The notes: generated by a model not told the origin, from the sequence alone. Numbered from the stretch's first letter, positions 53,266 to 63,156 are shown. The stretch: DNA of 64,000 nt from Bin80 sp965261255 (GCA_965261255.1 CBDHCQ010000004.1:1736001-1800000); one strand, 5' to 3'. Numbers and translations: made by a program.

Positions 53266-55147
53266 TGAAGCGGTAGCGTACAGAAGCATCACGTCCCATT
53301 AGTCCAGAAATAGCGGTTTCCGCGCGTGTCTTCTCGGGTATTGTGATCTTCAATAGACGGCGCCGGGCCGGATCCAGTGTTGTTTCCTTGAGGGTTTTCG
53401 GCATCATTTCGCCCAACCCCTTGAACCGTTGCACATCAATCTTGATGCGGGGATTTTTTCGTCGCAATCGTTGCTCAATCTGGTGTCGCTCGGTTTCATC
53501 CAAGGCCCAGTGAGTCTCTTTGCCGGCATCTAACCGATACAGCGGAGGCTCTGCAACAAATACATGACCTTGGTCAATAAGTGGACGCATGTAACGATAG
53601 AGGAATGTCAGTAACAGTGTAGCTATGTGATGTCCATCTGAATCCGCATCCATAAGCAAAATTACCTTATGATAGCGCAGTTTATCCAGTTCAAGCGTTT
53701 TCCCTAGACCACAGCCAAGCGCCTGAACCACATTGGATAACTCTGCGTTTGCGAGTAGTTTCTTCGTAGTTGCCTGCTCTGCATTCAGCACTTTACCGCG
53801 TAGCGGAAGCACTGCCTGAGTTTTTCGATCCCTGCCTTGTTTTGCCGAACCACCAGCCGAATCTCCCTCAACAATAAAGAGCTCGCCCTCAGCAGGATCC
53901 ATGGAAGAGCAATCTGCCAATTTCCCCGGTAGAGTTAGCCGTCGGTTCTGACGCGCCTTTGAGCGTGCAGACCGCGCAGCTGCGCGGCTTGCCCGGCGTG
54001 CTCGTGCTGACTGAAGTACGCGAACACCAATAGCATCACTGGCTGTTGGATGCGTATTCAAAAACTGCTCAAGGGCTATGCGGACAGTACCCGCCACGAG
54101 TGAACGTGCAGAAGGATTGTTAAGCTTATCCTTGGTCTGGCCCTGGAATTGGGGATCAGACATGAACATGTTGATAATGCCAAAAAGTCCCTCACGTATG
54201 TCATCAGGCGTAACATCCAATCCTCGAGGAATGGCGTTATGTGTATCCATCCAGGCCCGAACCGCTGTTCGAACGGCATCCTTATATCCCTGCTCGTGCG
54301 TGCCACCATCACGCGTAGGAATACCGTTTACATATGAGTGCAAACATTCACTCGTTGATTCGGTCCACTGTAGGGCCAGCTCCAAACGTATCCCGTTCTC
54401 CAGCGTGTCCTGAAATATGGAAAAGACATCCGAATGCACAGTCGGGACGTCTCCCGCTTTTATCAGGCTCGCCAGATACTCTGTGATCCCGCCTTCATGC
54501 ATAAAGACAACTTCTTCATCCGTACTCTCATCACGAAAAACTATTCGTAGCCCCCGATTCAGATAAGTCTTGACTTCAAGTTGCTTACATATGTGCGCAG
54601 CATCAAACTTGACCGAGTCAAAGATTTTTGGGTCGGGAGCAAAATAGATGCTCGTTCCCGTTCCGCGTACACGCTTCCCCAGGTCCTGCAGCTTACTTGT
54701 TTTGCGTCCACGCGCAAATCGCTGTTCAAATATTTTCCCGTCTCGTCTAACTCGAGCAACCAACTCTTTGGACAACGCGTTGACGACTGAAGCCCCCACC
54801 CCGTGCAGTCCACCGGACGTCACATACTGATCACCTTCAAACTTTCCACCGGAATGCAAGGTCGTCAAGATGACTTCCAAGGCAGGGATCTTCTTCTTTG
54901 GATGTGCATCTACTGGAATGCCTCGCCCATTGTCGGTAACGGTTACGCTCGCACCGTCCTTGTGGAGCGTTACTTCAATGCAGTCCGCGTACCCGTTCAC
55001 CGTCTCGTCTACGCTGTTATCAACGATTTCCCAGAGCAGATGATGGAGTCCGGGTTTTCCCGTGCCCCCGATATACATGCCCGGACGCTTGCGGACTGCT
55101 TCAAGGCCCTCCAGGACAACTATATCACTCCCTGAATAAGTACTCAT
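53225..55147 (-). CDS. parE: DNA topoisomerase IV subunit B
   Basis: ParE is the ATPase subunit of topoisomerase IV, which unlinks daughter chromosomes. The GHKL ATPase shows EIVDNSVDETVNGYAD, DNGRGIPVD and GGLHGVGASVVNALS. The TOPRIM domain has FIVEGDSAGGSAKQGRDR and DADSDGHHIATLL. The DSDG form is characteristic of ParE, where GyrB usually has DVDG. The 640-residue length is of ParE size. The start overlaps the parC stop by four bases. Its 3' end overlaps the EamA gene by 41 bases on the opposite strand. Confidence 0.92.
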   Translation of the reverse strand: MSTYSGSDIVVLEGLEAVRKRPGMYIGGTGKPGLHHLLWEIVDNSVDETVNGYADCIEVTLHKDGASVTVTDNGRGIPVDAHPKKKIPALEVILTTLHSGGKFEGDQYVTSGGLHGVGASVVNALSKELVARVRRDGKIFEQRFARGRKTSKLQDLGKRVRGTGTSIYFAPDPKIFDSVKFDAAHICKQLEVKTYLNRGLRIVFRDESTDEEVVFMHEGGITEYLASLIKAGDVPTVHSDVFSIFQDTLENGIRLELALQWTESTSECLHSYVNGIPTRDGGTHEQGYKDAVRTAVRAWMDTHNAIPRGLDVTPDDIREGLFGIINMFMSDPQFQGQTKDKLNNPSARSLVAGTVRIALEQFLNTHPTASDAIGVRVLQSARARRASRAAARSARSKARQNRRLTLPGKLADCSSMDPAEGELFIVEGDSAGGSAKQGRDRKTQAVLPLRGKVLNAEQATTKKLLANAELSNVVQALGCGLGKTLELDKLRYHKVILLMDADSDGHHIATLLLTFLYRYMRPLIDQGHVFVAEPPLYRLDAGKETHWALDETERHQIEQRLRRKNPRIKIDVQRFKGLGEMMPKTLKETTLDPARRRLLKITIPEKTRAETAISGLMGRDASVRYRFIMENAYLAEDLDV

Positions 55148-57465
55148 GGTAAGGGGATCTCAACCGGTTCAGGAGGAACGTCAACCAGCTCTCCGTACAG
55201 GATGACAGGATAGCCCTTGCCCGCCCTGTGGGCAGGTTTATACTTGGTTTGACGAACAATATCCTCACGGCCTCTTGACGTTTTTATAGCAAGTCCTTCC
55301 CGCTTACTTACACTCAAGGTAGCCCCAATCAGGGTATCCCCGGGTTTCATACGCATGGCGATAACCCCCTTTCCCGGGCCTGCGATGGAAGTAATTTCCT
55401 CAACCGGAAATATTAATGCATGCCCGCTCCGGGAAGCTAAACAAACAAATTCGTCTCCCGCTGCGGGCCATGCGCCAATTACTTCATCCCCTTTATCTAA
55501 CCGCACACATATCCGCCCCTTGCGTGTGGAGACCTCGGTTAGAGCCTCTAGGGGGCGTCTAACAGTCATCCCCTTCAGGGTAACGGCGACCATGTATCCC
55601 AGCGGCGCGGCTCCATTATCCTTTGCTAAGCTTGATGATCGCAGTATCCGTGGGTCACAGGACGTTGCTCCGATAATGCACTCCTTATCTCGAAAATCAA
55701 ACAGCTTCTGCAGCGGAATGCCATGACCCGTTGTGCTCACTATATCATTAGCCCTCACCGTATACGCCTTGCCAAAATTAGTCCAGAGCACTATGCTGGC
55801 GCGGGTTTCTGTTCCCAACGCCCATCCCACCTCATCGCCTTCCCGTACTCGGATGGAATGGACATCCGTATACGAGCGTTGTCGTTTAATCCAGCCTGCA
55901 CGCGTGATAATAACTACGGCGTCTTCGTTAACGATAAAGTCCGCTTCGGAATATTCATAGTCTCCCTCATCATCCGGGGCCAAAACCGTGCGCCGTTCGG
56001 TGGCAAACTCTCGTCGTACCTGCTTCAGCTCACTGCGAATTATTTTCCATCGGGCCAATTCATTTGCCAGTAGATCACGGATTTCCTGTGCTCTGGCCCG
56101 CTTGGTTTCAAGTTCCTCGCGTACGGCATTTATTTCCAATTGTGACAATTTGTACAGGCGTGTTTCAAGGATCGCATTTGCCTGAACTTCGGTCAGTATA
56201 AAGCGATGTCGTAACCGTTGTGCACCGTCAGCCTTGTTTCTTGATGCCCGAATGATCTTGATTGCTTCGTCCAGATCATCAAAAACAATCTCAAATCCTT
56301 CAAGGATGTGTATCCGGTCCTCTAATTGCCTCAGTTCATGTCGTAACCGGCGTGTCACCACCTCCATTCTGAAGAGCAGAAAGTGCTCCAGGGCTGTCTG
56401 CAGGTTAACCCGCTTTGGCTCACAAATCTGTGGATTCTTGGTTGGGAGCAGGCATGTCATATTGACATGGAAGCGGGATTGCAACAGCGTGTACTTGAAC
56501 AGGTACCCCATCGCCACTTTGGCATCAGCTCCACGCTTCAGATCCATTACAATCCGAATATCATCCGTGGACTCATCACGAATATCCGTGATCTGCGGGA
56601 GGCGTTCATCAGCAATATGGCTCGCAATCTTCTCAACCAGATCGCCTTTATTGATCGCATAAGGGATCGAGGTGATGACTACTTTTGACTTGCCTTCAAC
56701 GCGATAAGTCCCTCGAAGCACGATAGTCCCCTCCCCCTTCTTGTAGATCTTGCGGATCTCCTCCCTGGAGTTCATCATGCTGCCCCCGGTCGGGAAGTCA
56801 GGCCCCAGGATATGTCGGTCAAGTAGCCGATTCAATGTATTGTCTGGCCAGGAATGATCCGAGCGCCTGAGCAGGCTTTCAACCATATATATTGCCCCAC
56901 CCAGAACCTCACCAAGATTGTGAGGTGGAATATTGGTAGCCATTCCGACCGCTATGCCCGTTGCACCGTTGACCAGCAAGTTGGGAATGCGTGCAGGCAA
57001 TACCACCGGTTCTGAAAGTGTACCGTCAAAATTTGGCCTGAAAGGAACCGTGTTTTGACGCAACTCTTCCAACAGAGTCATCGCCAAAGGCAGCAGCTTC
57101 GCCTCCGTGTACCGCATGGCCGCCGGCTTATCACCATCAATTGACCCGAAGTTGCCATGTCCATCTATCAGCGGGTCGCGTAACGCAAATGTTTGCGCCA
57201 TTCGCGCCATTGCGTCGTAGATGGCACTGTCACCGTGCGGATGATACTTACCCATGGTATCTCCGACAATCGTGGCGCTCTTCCTGTAGCGAGCATTGGG
57301 ATACAGGCGCAGCCCGGTGAACATGGCAAACAGGATTCGCCGCTGAACCGGTTTCAGCCCATCTCGAATATCTGGCAACGCTCTGCTGGTGATTACCGAC
57401 AGAGCATAGTTCAGGTATCGAGTTTCGGTGACTTCATGAAGTGGTGCGGGAGATACGCTATCCAT
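55144..57465 (-). CDS. parC: DNA topoisomerase IV subunit A
   Basis: ParC is the DNA-breaking subunit. The N-terminal winged helix carries RALPDIRDGLKPVQRRIL (28-45). The catalytic tyrosine is Y119 in AAMRYTEAKL. The quinolone-determining loop GKYHPHGDSAIYDAM has Ser 80 and Asp 84, the susceptible-type residues. The C-terminal beta-pinwheel (about residues 500-770) lacks a GyrA box (QRRGGKG-like), which argues for ParC over GyrA. The 773-residue length fits. It is the upstream gene of the parC-parE pair. A 651-bp region lies between its start and the next gene. Confidence 0.9.
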   Translation of the reverse strand: MDSVSPAPLHEVTETRYLNYALSVITSRALPDIRDGLKPVQRRILFAMFTGLRLYPNARYRKSATIVGDTMGKYHPHGDSAIYDAMARMAQTFALRDPLIDGHGNFGSIDGDKPAAMRYTEAKLLPLAMTLLEELRQNTVPFRPNFDGTLSEPVVLPARIPNLLVNGATGIAVGMATNIPPHNLGEVLGGAIYMVESLLRRSDHSWPDNTLNRLLDRHILGPDFPTGGSMMNSREEIRKIYKKGEGTIVLRGTYRVEGKSKVVITSIPYAINKGDLVEKIASHIADERLPQITDIRDESTDDIRIVMDLKRGADAKVAMGYLFKYTLLQSRFHVNMTCLLPTKNPQICEPKRVNLQTALEHFLLFRMEVVTRRLRHELRQLEDRIHILEGFEIVFDDLDEAIKIIRASRNKADGAQRLRHRFILTEVQANAILETRLYKLSQLEINAVREELETKRARAQEIRDLLANELARWKIIRSELKQVRREFATERRTVLAPDDEGDYEYSEADFIVNEDAVVIITRAGWIKRQRSYTDVHSIRVREGDEVGWALGTETRASIVLWTNFGKAYTVRANDIVSTTGHGIPLQKLFDFRDKECIIGATSCDPRILRSSSLAKDNGAAPLGYMVAVTLKGMTVRRPLEALTEVSTRKGRICVRLDKGDEVIGAWPAAGDEFVCLASRSGHALIFPVEEITSIAGPGKGVIAMRMKPGDTLIGATLSVSKREGLAIKTSRGREDIVRQTKYKPAHRAGKGYPVILYGELVDVPPEPVEIPLP

Positions 57466-57542
57466 TTGGGAGCTACAACAAAATCCATTTCTGCTGCACT
57501 AATACAACTCTACGTTTAAGCATACTATTAACTTCCCTTTCC

Positions 57543-57568
57543 TCTTCTAAACCTGTGTGACGGTTCAG
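57543..57568 (+). repeat. 26-nt intergenic near-repeat, copy 2
   Basis: The sequence matches the copy at 37300-37325 at 22 of 26 positions: TCTTCTA, one variable base, ACCTGTGTGA, three variable bases, TTCAG. It lies about 80 bp upstream of the parC start codon, read on the opposite strand to parC. Confidence 0.4.
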
Positions 57569-57840
57569 CAAAGAATGTTGAACGGTCTAAGACCGGCTAA
57601 ATAGAATCACGGGGTTTAGGGCGGCGATTGTTCCGTATTTGGAACACTATCCATTTATACTTCTCAGAACACATCCGATTTACGGAACTAATTTACGTGA
57701 AGTATCCCGGATGATTATGATTAACGGTGGTCAGTTATGTGAAATATCTGACATATTCCGGTTTGAACAAAATAGTACATTTACATCGGGATTTGAGGGC
57801 AAGCAACGATGCCCGCGGACAGAATCTTGTAAATTCCGTG

Positions 57841-57856
57841 TCGGACAATTGTCTGA
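57841..57856. promoter_or_regulatory. Near-palindrome, possible operator
   Basis: TCGGACAATTGTCTGA is self-complementary except for one pair. It is in the long divergent region, about 260 bp before the next rightward gene. Size and symmetry suit a dimeric repressor, but nothing else supports a role. Confidence 0.25.
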
Positions 57857-58116
57857 TTGGTTCCACGTAATATCCAGTTGCCCCCTACCCTCCTAATCCT
57901 GTCCGATGCTAGTCTCCCATGGTTCACAGGATTGCCCAGCATCTTATCTTCTGAGTTTACAATCCTTAGATGTGGAAATAGGAGGTCAGGAAATACTACT
58001 CACCGGTTATAGGGTGAACGAATGGCGGCCTCCTCCCGTTGGACTGTTACCCGAACCTAGAGCGATACTGATCTCGCACCGAAGGATGAATACCCCGAAG
58101 CCCGGTTCATGATTTG

Positions 58117-58857
58117 ATGCGTCGTCCACTGACTCAATTACGGGCAATCTTGCTATTTGGCGTATTCGCCTTTCTGCTCACCAATGCAACCTGCTCCTCT
58201 CCTCCACTACCACCTAGTGCGGAAGAACGTGAAGCTGCTAACGCGGTCCGTGAAATCCTCTCCACAGCACAAACAAGCGATATTTCAGACGCGTTTTCCA
58301 GGGCATTGGAATGGCCACATACCCGGCACGATCGTACAGAAGGTCGCGCAGAAGATTCGTACAACTCTCTAACACACCTGATACGGGTAGATTCATCGGG
58401 TACATCTGTTATCGTTGCGGGATCGGACTCCACTGATTCAGGAGATTTATCTGCTTTGGTAGACGGTATGATACCCGAGGAGGCGGCATATTTGCTGGAT
58501 CGGTTTGAGGATGAATTCTTGTATCAAATACAAGAGGATGCCTATTATTGGTCTCAGCCTGCACGTGTGATCACTATTACAGCCCGACCAGGTGCAAACC
58601 AAGCCATCCAATCTGCCTCCTATGTATTTGATGATTCTTCTGGAAAGCTGGTCTCATTGAGTCTTCGTAATCACACCCAAACGATTCTGTTTGAAGAAAC
58701 ATCCCAATACCAACTCCAGTTACGTCCTGGACCTGATGGCGCTTGGGTACCTTATCGCTTGGTCGCCCGGGTCGCCCTACAACTGCCATCGAGGCAACCG
58801 CGGTTATTCGCTCGTAATGTCACATTCTACGGATACATCACTGGGCCAGAAGGTTAG
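58117..58857 (+). CDS. Secreted or lipid-anchored protein of unknown function
   Basis: The 246-residue protein begins with a signal-like segment (LRAILLFGVFAFLLTNATC). Cys 26 follows a poor lipobox (NATC), so lipid anchoring is uncertain. The mature part is rich in strands, for example NSLTHLIRVDSSGTSVIVAG, ASYVFDDSSGKLVSLSLR and SQYQLQLRPGPDGAWVPYRL. This layout is reminiscent of outer-membrane lipoprotein-handling or DUF-type beta domains, but I do not recognise a family. The start is ATG 58117 (a TTG precedes it). Its 3' end overlaps birA by 41 bases, so they are coupled. Confidence 0.7.
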   Translation: MRRPLTQLRAILLFGVFAFLLTNATCSSPPLPPSAEEREAANAVREILSTAQTSDISDAFSRALEWPHTRHDRTEGRAEDSYNSLTHLIRVDSSGTSVIVAGSDSTDSGDLSALVDGMIPEEAAYLLDRFEDEFLYQIQEDAYYWSQPARVITITARPGANQAIQSASYVFDDSSGKLVSLSLRNHTQTILFEETSQYQLQLRPGPDGAWVPYRLVARVALQLPSRQPRLFARNVTFYGYITGPEG

Positions 58858-59614
58858 TGCACTACTGACTACACGAACACTAGGTCGGCCTCTACACTAT
58901 GTGCACACCGTAACGTCAACGAATACCGTAGCTATGGAGGCGGCCCAACTGGATGCACCACACGGCACGTCCTTCCTGGCAGACTATCAGACGAATGGAT
59001 ATGGCCGACGTGGGCGTCTCTGGCAGGCTGCTGAAGGTCAAAATCTGACCTTCAGTATAGTCCTGCACCTACCGATATCCGGCACGATCACTGGGATGGT
59101 ACCCCTCGCTGCTGCACTCGCTGTATCGGAAGCCATAGCGAAAATAGTTCCACCGAATAACCCGCAGCTAAAATGGCCAAACGACATTATGCTGGAAGGA
59201 CGAAAAATCTGTGGCATACTCCTGCAAAGCTTCGGTGCACCAGTGACTCCCATGGTGTTGGGCATAGGTCTGAATGTGAATCAGAGCATCTTTCCACCAG
59301 AGCTGAGCGATTCTGCAACCTCGCTGCTCCTCGCTACCGGACGACATGTTGACAGAGCATCTATGATGGCGAAGATTCTATTGCATTTAGAGGATAATCT
59401 TGAACTTTTATCAGCGGATCCCGCACTTGTCCGAAAACGCTATACTAAGAACTTAATGGGAGTAGGGGAAAACTGCCAGATTACGAAGGCAAATGAAAAA
59501 ATAATCGGTACGTTAATGGGCATTGAAGAATCCGGAGCCTTAATCTTGGAGACCAGTCAGGGACTTCGCACAATCTACGCAGGTGATGTTACGCTCCACA
59601 TGGCTGACAATTGA
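58817..59614 (+). CDS. birA: Biotin--[acetyl-CoA-carboxylase] ligase (single-domain BirA)
   Basis: BirA activates biotin with ATP and attaches it to the biotin carrier of acetyl-CoA carboxylase and relatives. The catalytic block GYGRRGRLW is the GxGRxGR biotinyl-AMP loop. LKWPNDIML and RKICGILLQ are the other hallmarks, and GIGLNVNQ follows. The start is set at the ATG 58817, which gives about 265 residues with no N-terminal helix-turn-helix; upstream in-frame codons (to 58691) would lie inside the preceding gene. It therefore should not repress a biotin operon. It overlaps coaX by 29 bases. Confidence 0.93.
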   Translation: MSHSTDTSLGQKVSALLTTRTLGRPLHYVHTVTSTNTVAMEAAQLDAPHGTSFLADYQTNGYGRRGRLWQAAEGQNLTFSIVLHLPISGTITGMVPLAAALAVSEAIAKIVPPNNPQLKWPNDIMLEGRKICGILLQSFGAPVTPMVLGIGLNVNQSIFPPELSDSATSLLLATGRHVDRASMMAKILLHLEDNLELLSADPALVRKRYTKNLMGVGENCQITKANEKIIGTLMGIEESGALILETSQGLRTIYAGDVTLHMADN

Positions 59615-60338
59615 TGTCGGCAACAGTAGTACCAAGATCGGTTTGTTTTCTGGAGATGATCTCCTGAAAACGGCCAATGGGGACTCTGCCAAAGAAGTCC
59701 TGGAAATTATCTCTGATTGGCAGGCAGAAACACCAATTATACGTATCGGTCTGTGCAGTGTGGTGCCTCAGCTATCTGACCTCCTCCTCTCAGGCATAAA
59801 CCAATTTTCAGGCGCACCGGTATTTCATGTTAGCAGCGATGTTAATCTCCCTCTCCAAATTGGTCATATTCCAGCCGAAACCCTAGGCCCTGACCGATTA
59901 GCCGCGGCATGTTTTGCCGCACACAAAAAATCCGGTGCTCATATCATCATTGACGCAGGCACAGCCATCACTATTGACGTCGTAAGTGAAAATAAAACCT
60001 TTCTTGGCGGCGTAATTATGCCCGGGCCAGTAATCGCCAATCTCGCGCTGGCTAACTATACTGCACAGCTACCCGAGATACCACTTACTTTGCCGGACGG
60101 AGCTCTGGGACATTCTACGGTTGAGGCACTTCGACATGGTGTCGTCCACGGCACGGCCGATGCAGCCATGGGGGCTATTGTACGCATCACTGAGTCCTTA
60201 GCGAGCACCCCCGCGATTACACTTACTGGTGGCTGGCGCAGTCTATTGGTTGACAAGGTACCTCAGGCCCGGATAGACCCCCATCTCGTCCTTCACGGCA
60301 TTAGGTTACTCATGCATTTCAATCCGCAACCCGCTTGA
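59586..60338 (+). CDS. coaX: Type III pantothenate kinase
   Basis: CoaX phosphorylates pantothenate, the first step in coenzyme A synthesis, and is insensitive to CoA feedback. It belongs to the ASKHA fold: the phosphate motif is D10-V-G-N in TIDVGNSSTKIG, with GPDRLAAA and IIIDAGTAITIDVV as the other family blocks. The 250-residue length is standard. The start is ATG 59586, three bases after a GTG. It is cotranscribed with birA. Its 3' end overlaps the YbaK gene by 20 bases, tail-to-tail. Confidence 0.94.
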   Translation: MLRSTWLTIDVGNSSTKIGLFSGDDLLKTANGDSAKEVLEIISDWQAETPIIRIGLCSVVPQLSDLLLSGINQFSGAPVFHVSSDVNLPLQIGHIPAETLGPDRLAAACFAAHKKSGAHIIIDAGTAITIDVVSENKTFLGGVIMPGPVIANLALANYTAQLPEIPLTLPDGALGHSTVEALRHGVVHGTADAAMGAIVRITESLASTPAITLTGGWRSLLVDKVPQARIDPHLVLHGIRLLMHFNPQPA

Positions 60339-60792
60339 CGCACGTTACCTTACCTAGCGTGGCCAGGAAATCGGGGGAACAGGCAAACACTGTAAAGGGC
60401 CCCCCTGCTGCCGCCCACACTTTTTCATGCCGCAGAAGATCTTGATCCACGAAAGTGAGGATCGGCTGAGGGTGTCCCACCGGAGCTACACCACCTATAG
60501 CATATCCCGTATGCTGTCGCACAAAATCTGCTCGTGCTCGCGTAACCGGTGTACCCACGAGGGCCGCAAGTCGTTCTTCGTCCACAAAATTGGCACCACT
60601 GGCCAACACCAATACGGGCCCCTCGCCTGCACGAAAAACGAGAGATTTAACAATCTGCCCAACAGTACAGCCAACCGCAGATGCGGCCTCTGCCGCTGTT
60701 CGTGTCGATTCGGCAAGCTTGACCACATGCACATCCAATCCAAGCGTTCGGAGCGTGTCCTGAACATGCTTCGCCTTTGCAGACAATATCAT
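60319..60792 (-). CDS. YbaK/ProX-family aminoacyl-tRNA deacylase
   Basis: The protein resembles free-standing trans-editing domains that hydrolyse mischarged tRNAs such as Cys- or Ala-tRNA-Pro. The catalytic lysine is K49 in VGQIVKSLVFRA. GGVAPVGHPQP forms the substrate loop. ANFVDEERLAALVG matches the conserved family helix. The length of 157 residues is that of YbaK. Its ATG overlaps the M28 peptidase stop by four bases (ATGA). Specificity (Cys-, Ala- or Ser-type) is not determinable from these motifs alone. Confidence 0.88.
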   Translation of the reverse strand: MILSAKAKHVQDTLRTLGLDVHVVKLAESTRTAAEAASAVGCTVGQIVKSLVFRAGEGPVLVLASGANFVDEERLAALVGTPVTRARADFVRQHTGYAIGGVAPVGHPQPILTFVDQDLLRHEKVWAAAGGPFTVFACSPDFLATLGKVTCVKRVAD

Positions 60793-63029
60793 TCAGGGTT
60801 CATGGAATTCTTGGCATGGTCAATAGCCAGTGCTACTTCATCCAACACCTCGGCGAGCAGGTTCACCTGAGTTTCCACTTCGTCCCATTCCCGCTGTTCA
60901 ATGGCTTCGCGAACACCAGGCAATGTCTTTACTCCATATCCAGTATAATAACCAGGTGCATAGATGTAATGCCTAAACCACGGCCGTCCGGGCAATCCCT
61001 CCTCACGTGTCATCGTTCGCTCCAACTGGATTAGCTGCTGATTAAGGCTTATCCGTTGCGCCTCAGACAAGCTCTCCAGTTGTGTTGCCATGGTTTTGTC
61101 AAAGGCTTGAGCAGATGCGGCCACGCGTGCGACCGCATTCCTTATCGGCGCAAAGTTGAGGTATGGAACAGGATCCTTCATCTTCGGAGCGACATACTGT
61201 TTGGTTGGGTCTGCCGCCAAAACAAACGAATTCGTTTCAACCGTATGGTTGTGACGGACTGTTTCCTGACGCATCGTCGCAGCCAGTGCACTGACTTCTT
61301 CCACATATCCTTGTACACTTTCCACAAAGTTCTGCAATCGTACCGGCACTACTTCTGCATTAGCTACCCGCAACGTTAATCGACCGGTTACCTGCGCCAA
61401 GGCTACTCCATATTCAAATCCTGGATCTCCGAAGCGTACATAGTACTCAAATGTGTCAAAGGAGGAATGGTAGCTTCCCCCTCGGTTCTCTCCACCGAAT
61501 CCAATATTGAGACTTGCAATCCCCAGGTGTTGGAGAAATGGCGTATAGTCCGATCCACTGCCCAATGGTGAGATTCGTAAATCCGCCCGCTTGTCAACTT
61601 CGGAATTGCCTTGGACGCGCCGTTGCGCACGCACGCGTTGCCCGACAGTAACGCCAGTTTGCGGATCTTCAACACTGGCAGCAACCTCATTCACCAAGCG
61701 CTCGAGAGTATGTGATCCACCTGCTCCCAGGAATCCCCGTCCATTACTGTCCGTATTTATGTAGACTATCGCCTTTTTGCGGAGTTCGTCTGCATGATCT
61801 TCTACCCATTCAGTAGATCCTAACAGCCCTGGCTCTTCTGCATCCCAGCCAGCATAAACGATTGTACGCTTTGGGCGATGCCCTGCCTGGGCAAGTTCGC
61901 CAATAGCACGTGCTTCTTCCATCAGAGACACCATGCCGCTGGTGGGATCCTGAGCCCCAAAAACCCATGCATCACGATGGTTACCCCGGATAACCCATTC
62001 GTCGGGGTAATCCGACCCTTCAAGTTTGGCAATGACATTATAGGCAGGTACAAGCGACCAATCAAACGCAAGCCTAAGCCTCACACGTGCAGGTCCCGGA
62101 CCGACCCGATATGTGATTGGCAAGCCACCTCGCCAACGAACGGGGGCTACAGGGCCTTCCAGCGCCGCCAAGAATGGTTTTGCATCGCTCCAGGATATCG
62201 GCAAAACTGGAATCCGCATCAATGTGGGGGCGTCCTCCAGTTCCAGTCGCTCTGCATCATCCGTTGCTCCAATAAACGGTGTAAGCGGATCTCCAGGAAA
62301 AAATGGCATATCTGCAACCGAACCCATCTGAACTCCTTGATCCATACGGAAAGAGCCCTCTGGATAAGTCTGTCCCTGAAAGAATCCATCATCTCGGGGA
62401 TCTGAATAAAGGATGCAGCCGATCGCCCCATGCTCTGCTGCCAATTTTGGCTTGATGCCACGCCAGGACCCTCCATACCGCGCAATTACAATCTTACCCT
62501 CTACACTGATTCCCATACGAGCAAGATCCTCATAATCACCCGGTATGCCTTGGTTTACATAGACAAGTTCTCCGGTTACATCTCCGTCCGCACTGTACGC
62601 ATTGTACGGCGGCAAGCGATTATCACGAATTGAGCTGCTCGCATCTTCTGGAATCTCCGGTTCTTGTAATTTGGCTCTGTAGGGCGTTGGCGACAAAAGC
62701 TCCAATTCACGTGTGATTGGAATCGGAAACAAAACCCGGTAGACCTCTGTTTGCGCCTCGTAGCCCCATGACTGAAAAAGCTGCACCATGAACTCTGCAT
62801 TGGCGCGGGACTGTTCAGATCCGACATGTTGTGGGGCAGCGGTCATTTGCTTCATCCATGTCCGCAAATTTTCTTTATCCAATAGTGTATCGAACCTGGC
62901 TTCCAGGGCCCGTTGCCGGGTTGCCTGTTCCGATGAAAAACCAAGTATCGGGTCATTGTGCCCACCAAAACCCGATACGACCAGCATCAGTATCAGTGGA
63001 AATCGCAATTGCAGTATTTTTCTATGCAT
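60789..63029 (-). CDS. Secreted M28 metallopeptidase, glutamate carboxypeptidase II-like
   Basis: This is a homologue of NAALADase/PSMA, a dizinc exopeptidase that releases C-terminal Glu from peptides. The order is signal-like segment (PLILMLVVSGFG, to about residue 23), PA domain (about 140-290), M28 catalytic domain, and dimerisation domain (about 600-746). Zinc ligands are H351, D361 (bridging), E399, D427 and H521, with the base E398 in DAEEPGLLGSTEW; all six positions are intact. The length of 746 matches the human enzyme. A periplasmic or surface location is expected. It is the upstream gene of the pair with the YbaK-type deacylase. Confidence 0.9.
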   Translation of the reverse strand: MHRKILQLRFPLILMLVVSGFGGHNDPILGFSSEQATRQRALEARFDTLLDKENLRTWMKQMTAAPQHVGSEQSRANAEFMVQLFQSWGYEAQTEVYRVLFPIPITRELELLSPTPYRAKLQEPEIPEDASSSIRDNRLPPYNAYSADGDVTGELVYVNQGIPGDYEDLARMGISVEGKIVIARYGGSWRGIKPKLAAEHGAIGCILYSDPRDDGFFQGQTYPEGSFRMDQGVQMGSVADMPFFPGDPLTPFIGATDDAERLELEDAPTLMRIPVLPISWSDAKPFLAALEGPVAPVRWRGGLPITYRVGPGPARVRLRLAFDWSLVPAYNVIAKLEGSDYPDEWVIRGNHRDAWVFGAQDPTSGMVSLMEEARAIGELAQAGHRPKRTIVYAGWDAEEPGLLGSTEWVEDHADELRKKAIVYINTDSNGRGFLGAGGSHTLERLVNEVAASVEDPQTGVTVGQRVRAQRRVQGNSEVDKRADLRISPLGSGSDYTPFLQHLGIASLNIGFGGENRGGSYHSSFDTFEYYVRFGDPGFEYGVALAQVTGRLTLRVANAEVVPVRLQNFVESVQGYVEEVSALAATMRQETVRHNHTVETNSFVLAADPTKQYVAPKMKDPVPYLNFAPIRNAVARVAASAQAFDKTMATQLESLSEAQRISLNQQLIQLERTMTREEGLPGRPWFRHYIYAPGYYTGYGVKTLPGVREAIEQREWDEVETQVNLLAEVLDEVALAIDHAKNSMNPE

Positions 63030-63156
63030 TGATCTTGGGGCTTTTTCCTTGTTTGACCGTAGAATTATAAATTAGCTTACACCTCGGCTTTTTGCTTATC
63101 GATCTATCAGACATGATACATTACGCCGTTCACTTGGACCCGCAACACTAAATATA

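Larger units (their letters stand above)
57466..58116. other. Long gene-free divergent region upstream of parC
   Basis: This 651-bp region is AT-rich in its first 400 bases and holds no supportable gene. Two short rightward frames (57639-57896 and 57906-58112) lack family content and ribosome sites. It contains the second 26-nt near-repeat (57543-57568) and a 16-bp near-palindrome TCGGACAATTGTCTGA (57841-57856). It should carry promoters for parC-parE and for the rightward secreted-protein gene. No DnaA-box cluster was seen. Confidence 0.5.

Noticed and set aside
53225..57465. Assignment of the topoisomerase pair as gyrase (gyrB/gyrA)
   Set aside because: The TOPRIM motif is DSDG instead of DVDG and the A subunit lacks a GyrA box, both favouring topoisomerase IV.
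57639..58112. Two short rightward open frames of 85 and 68 codons
   Set aside because: Alternative starts, no ribosome-binding site at the right place, and no recognisable protein features.
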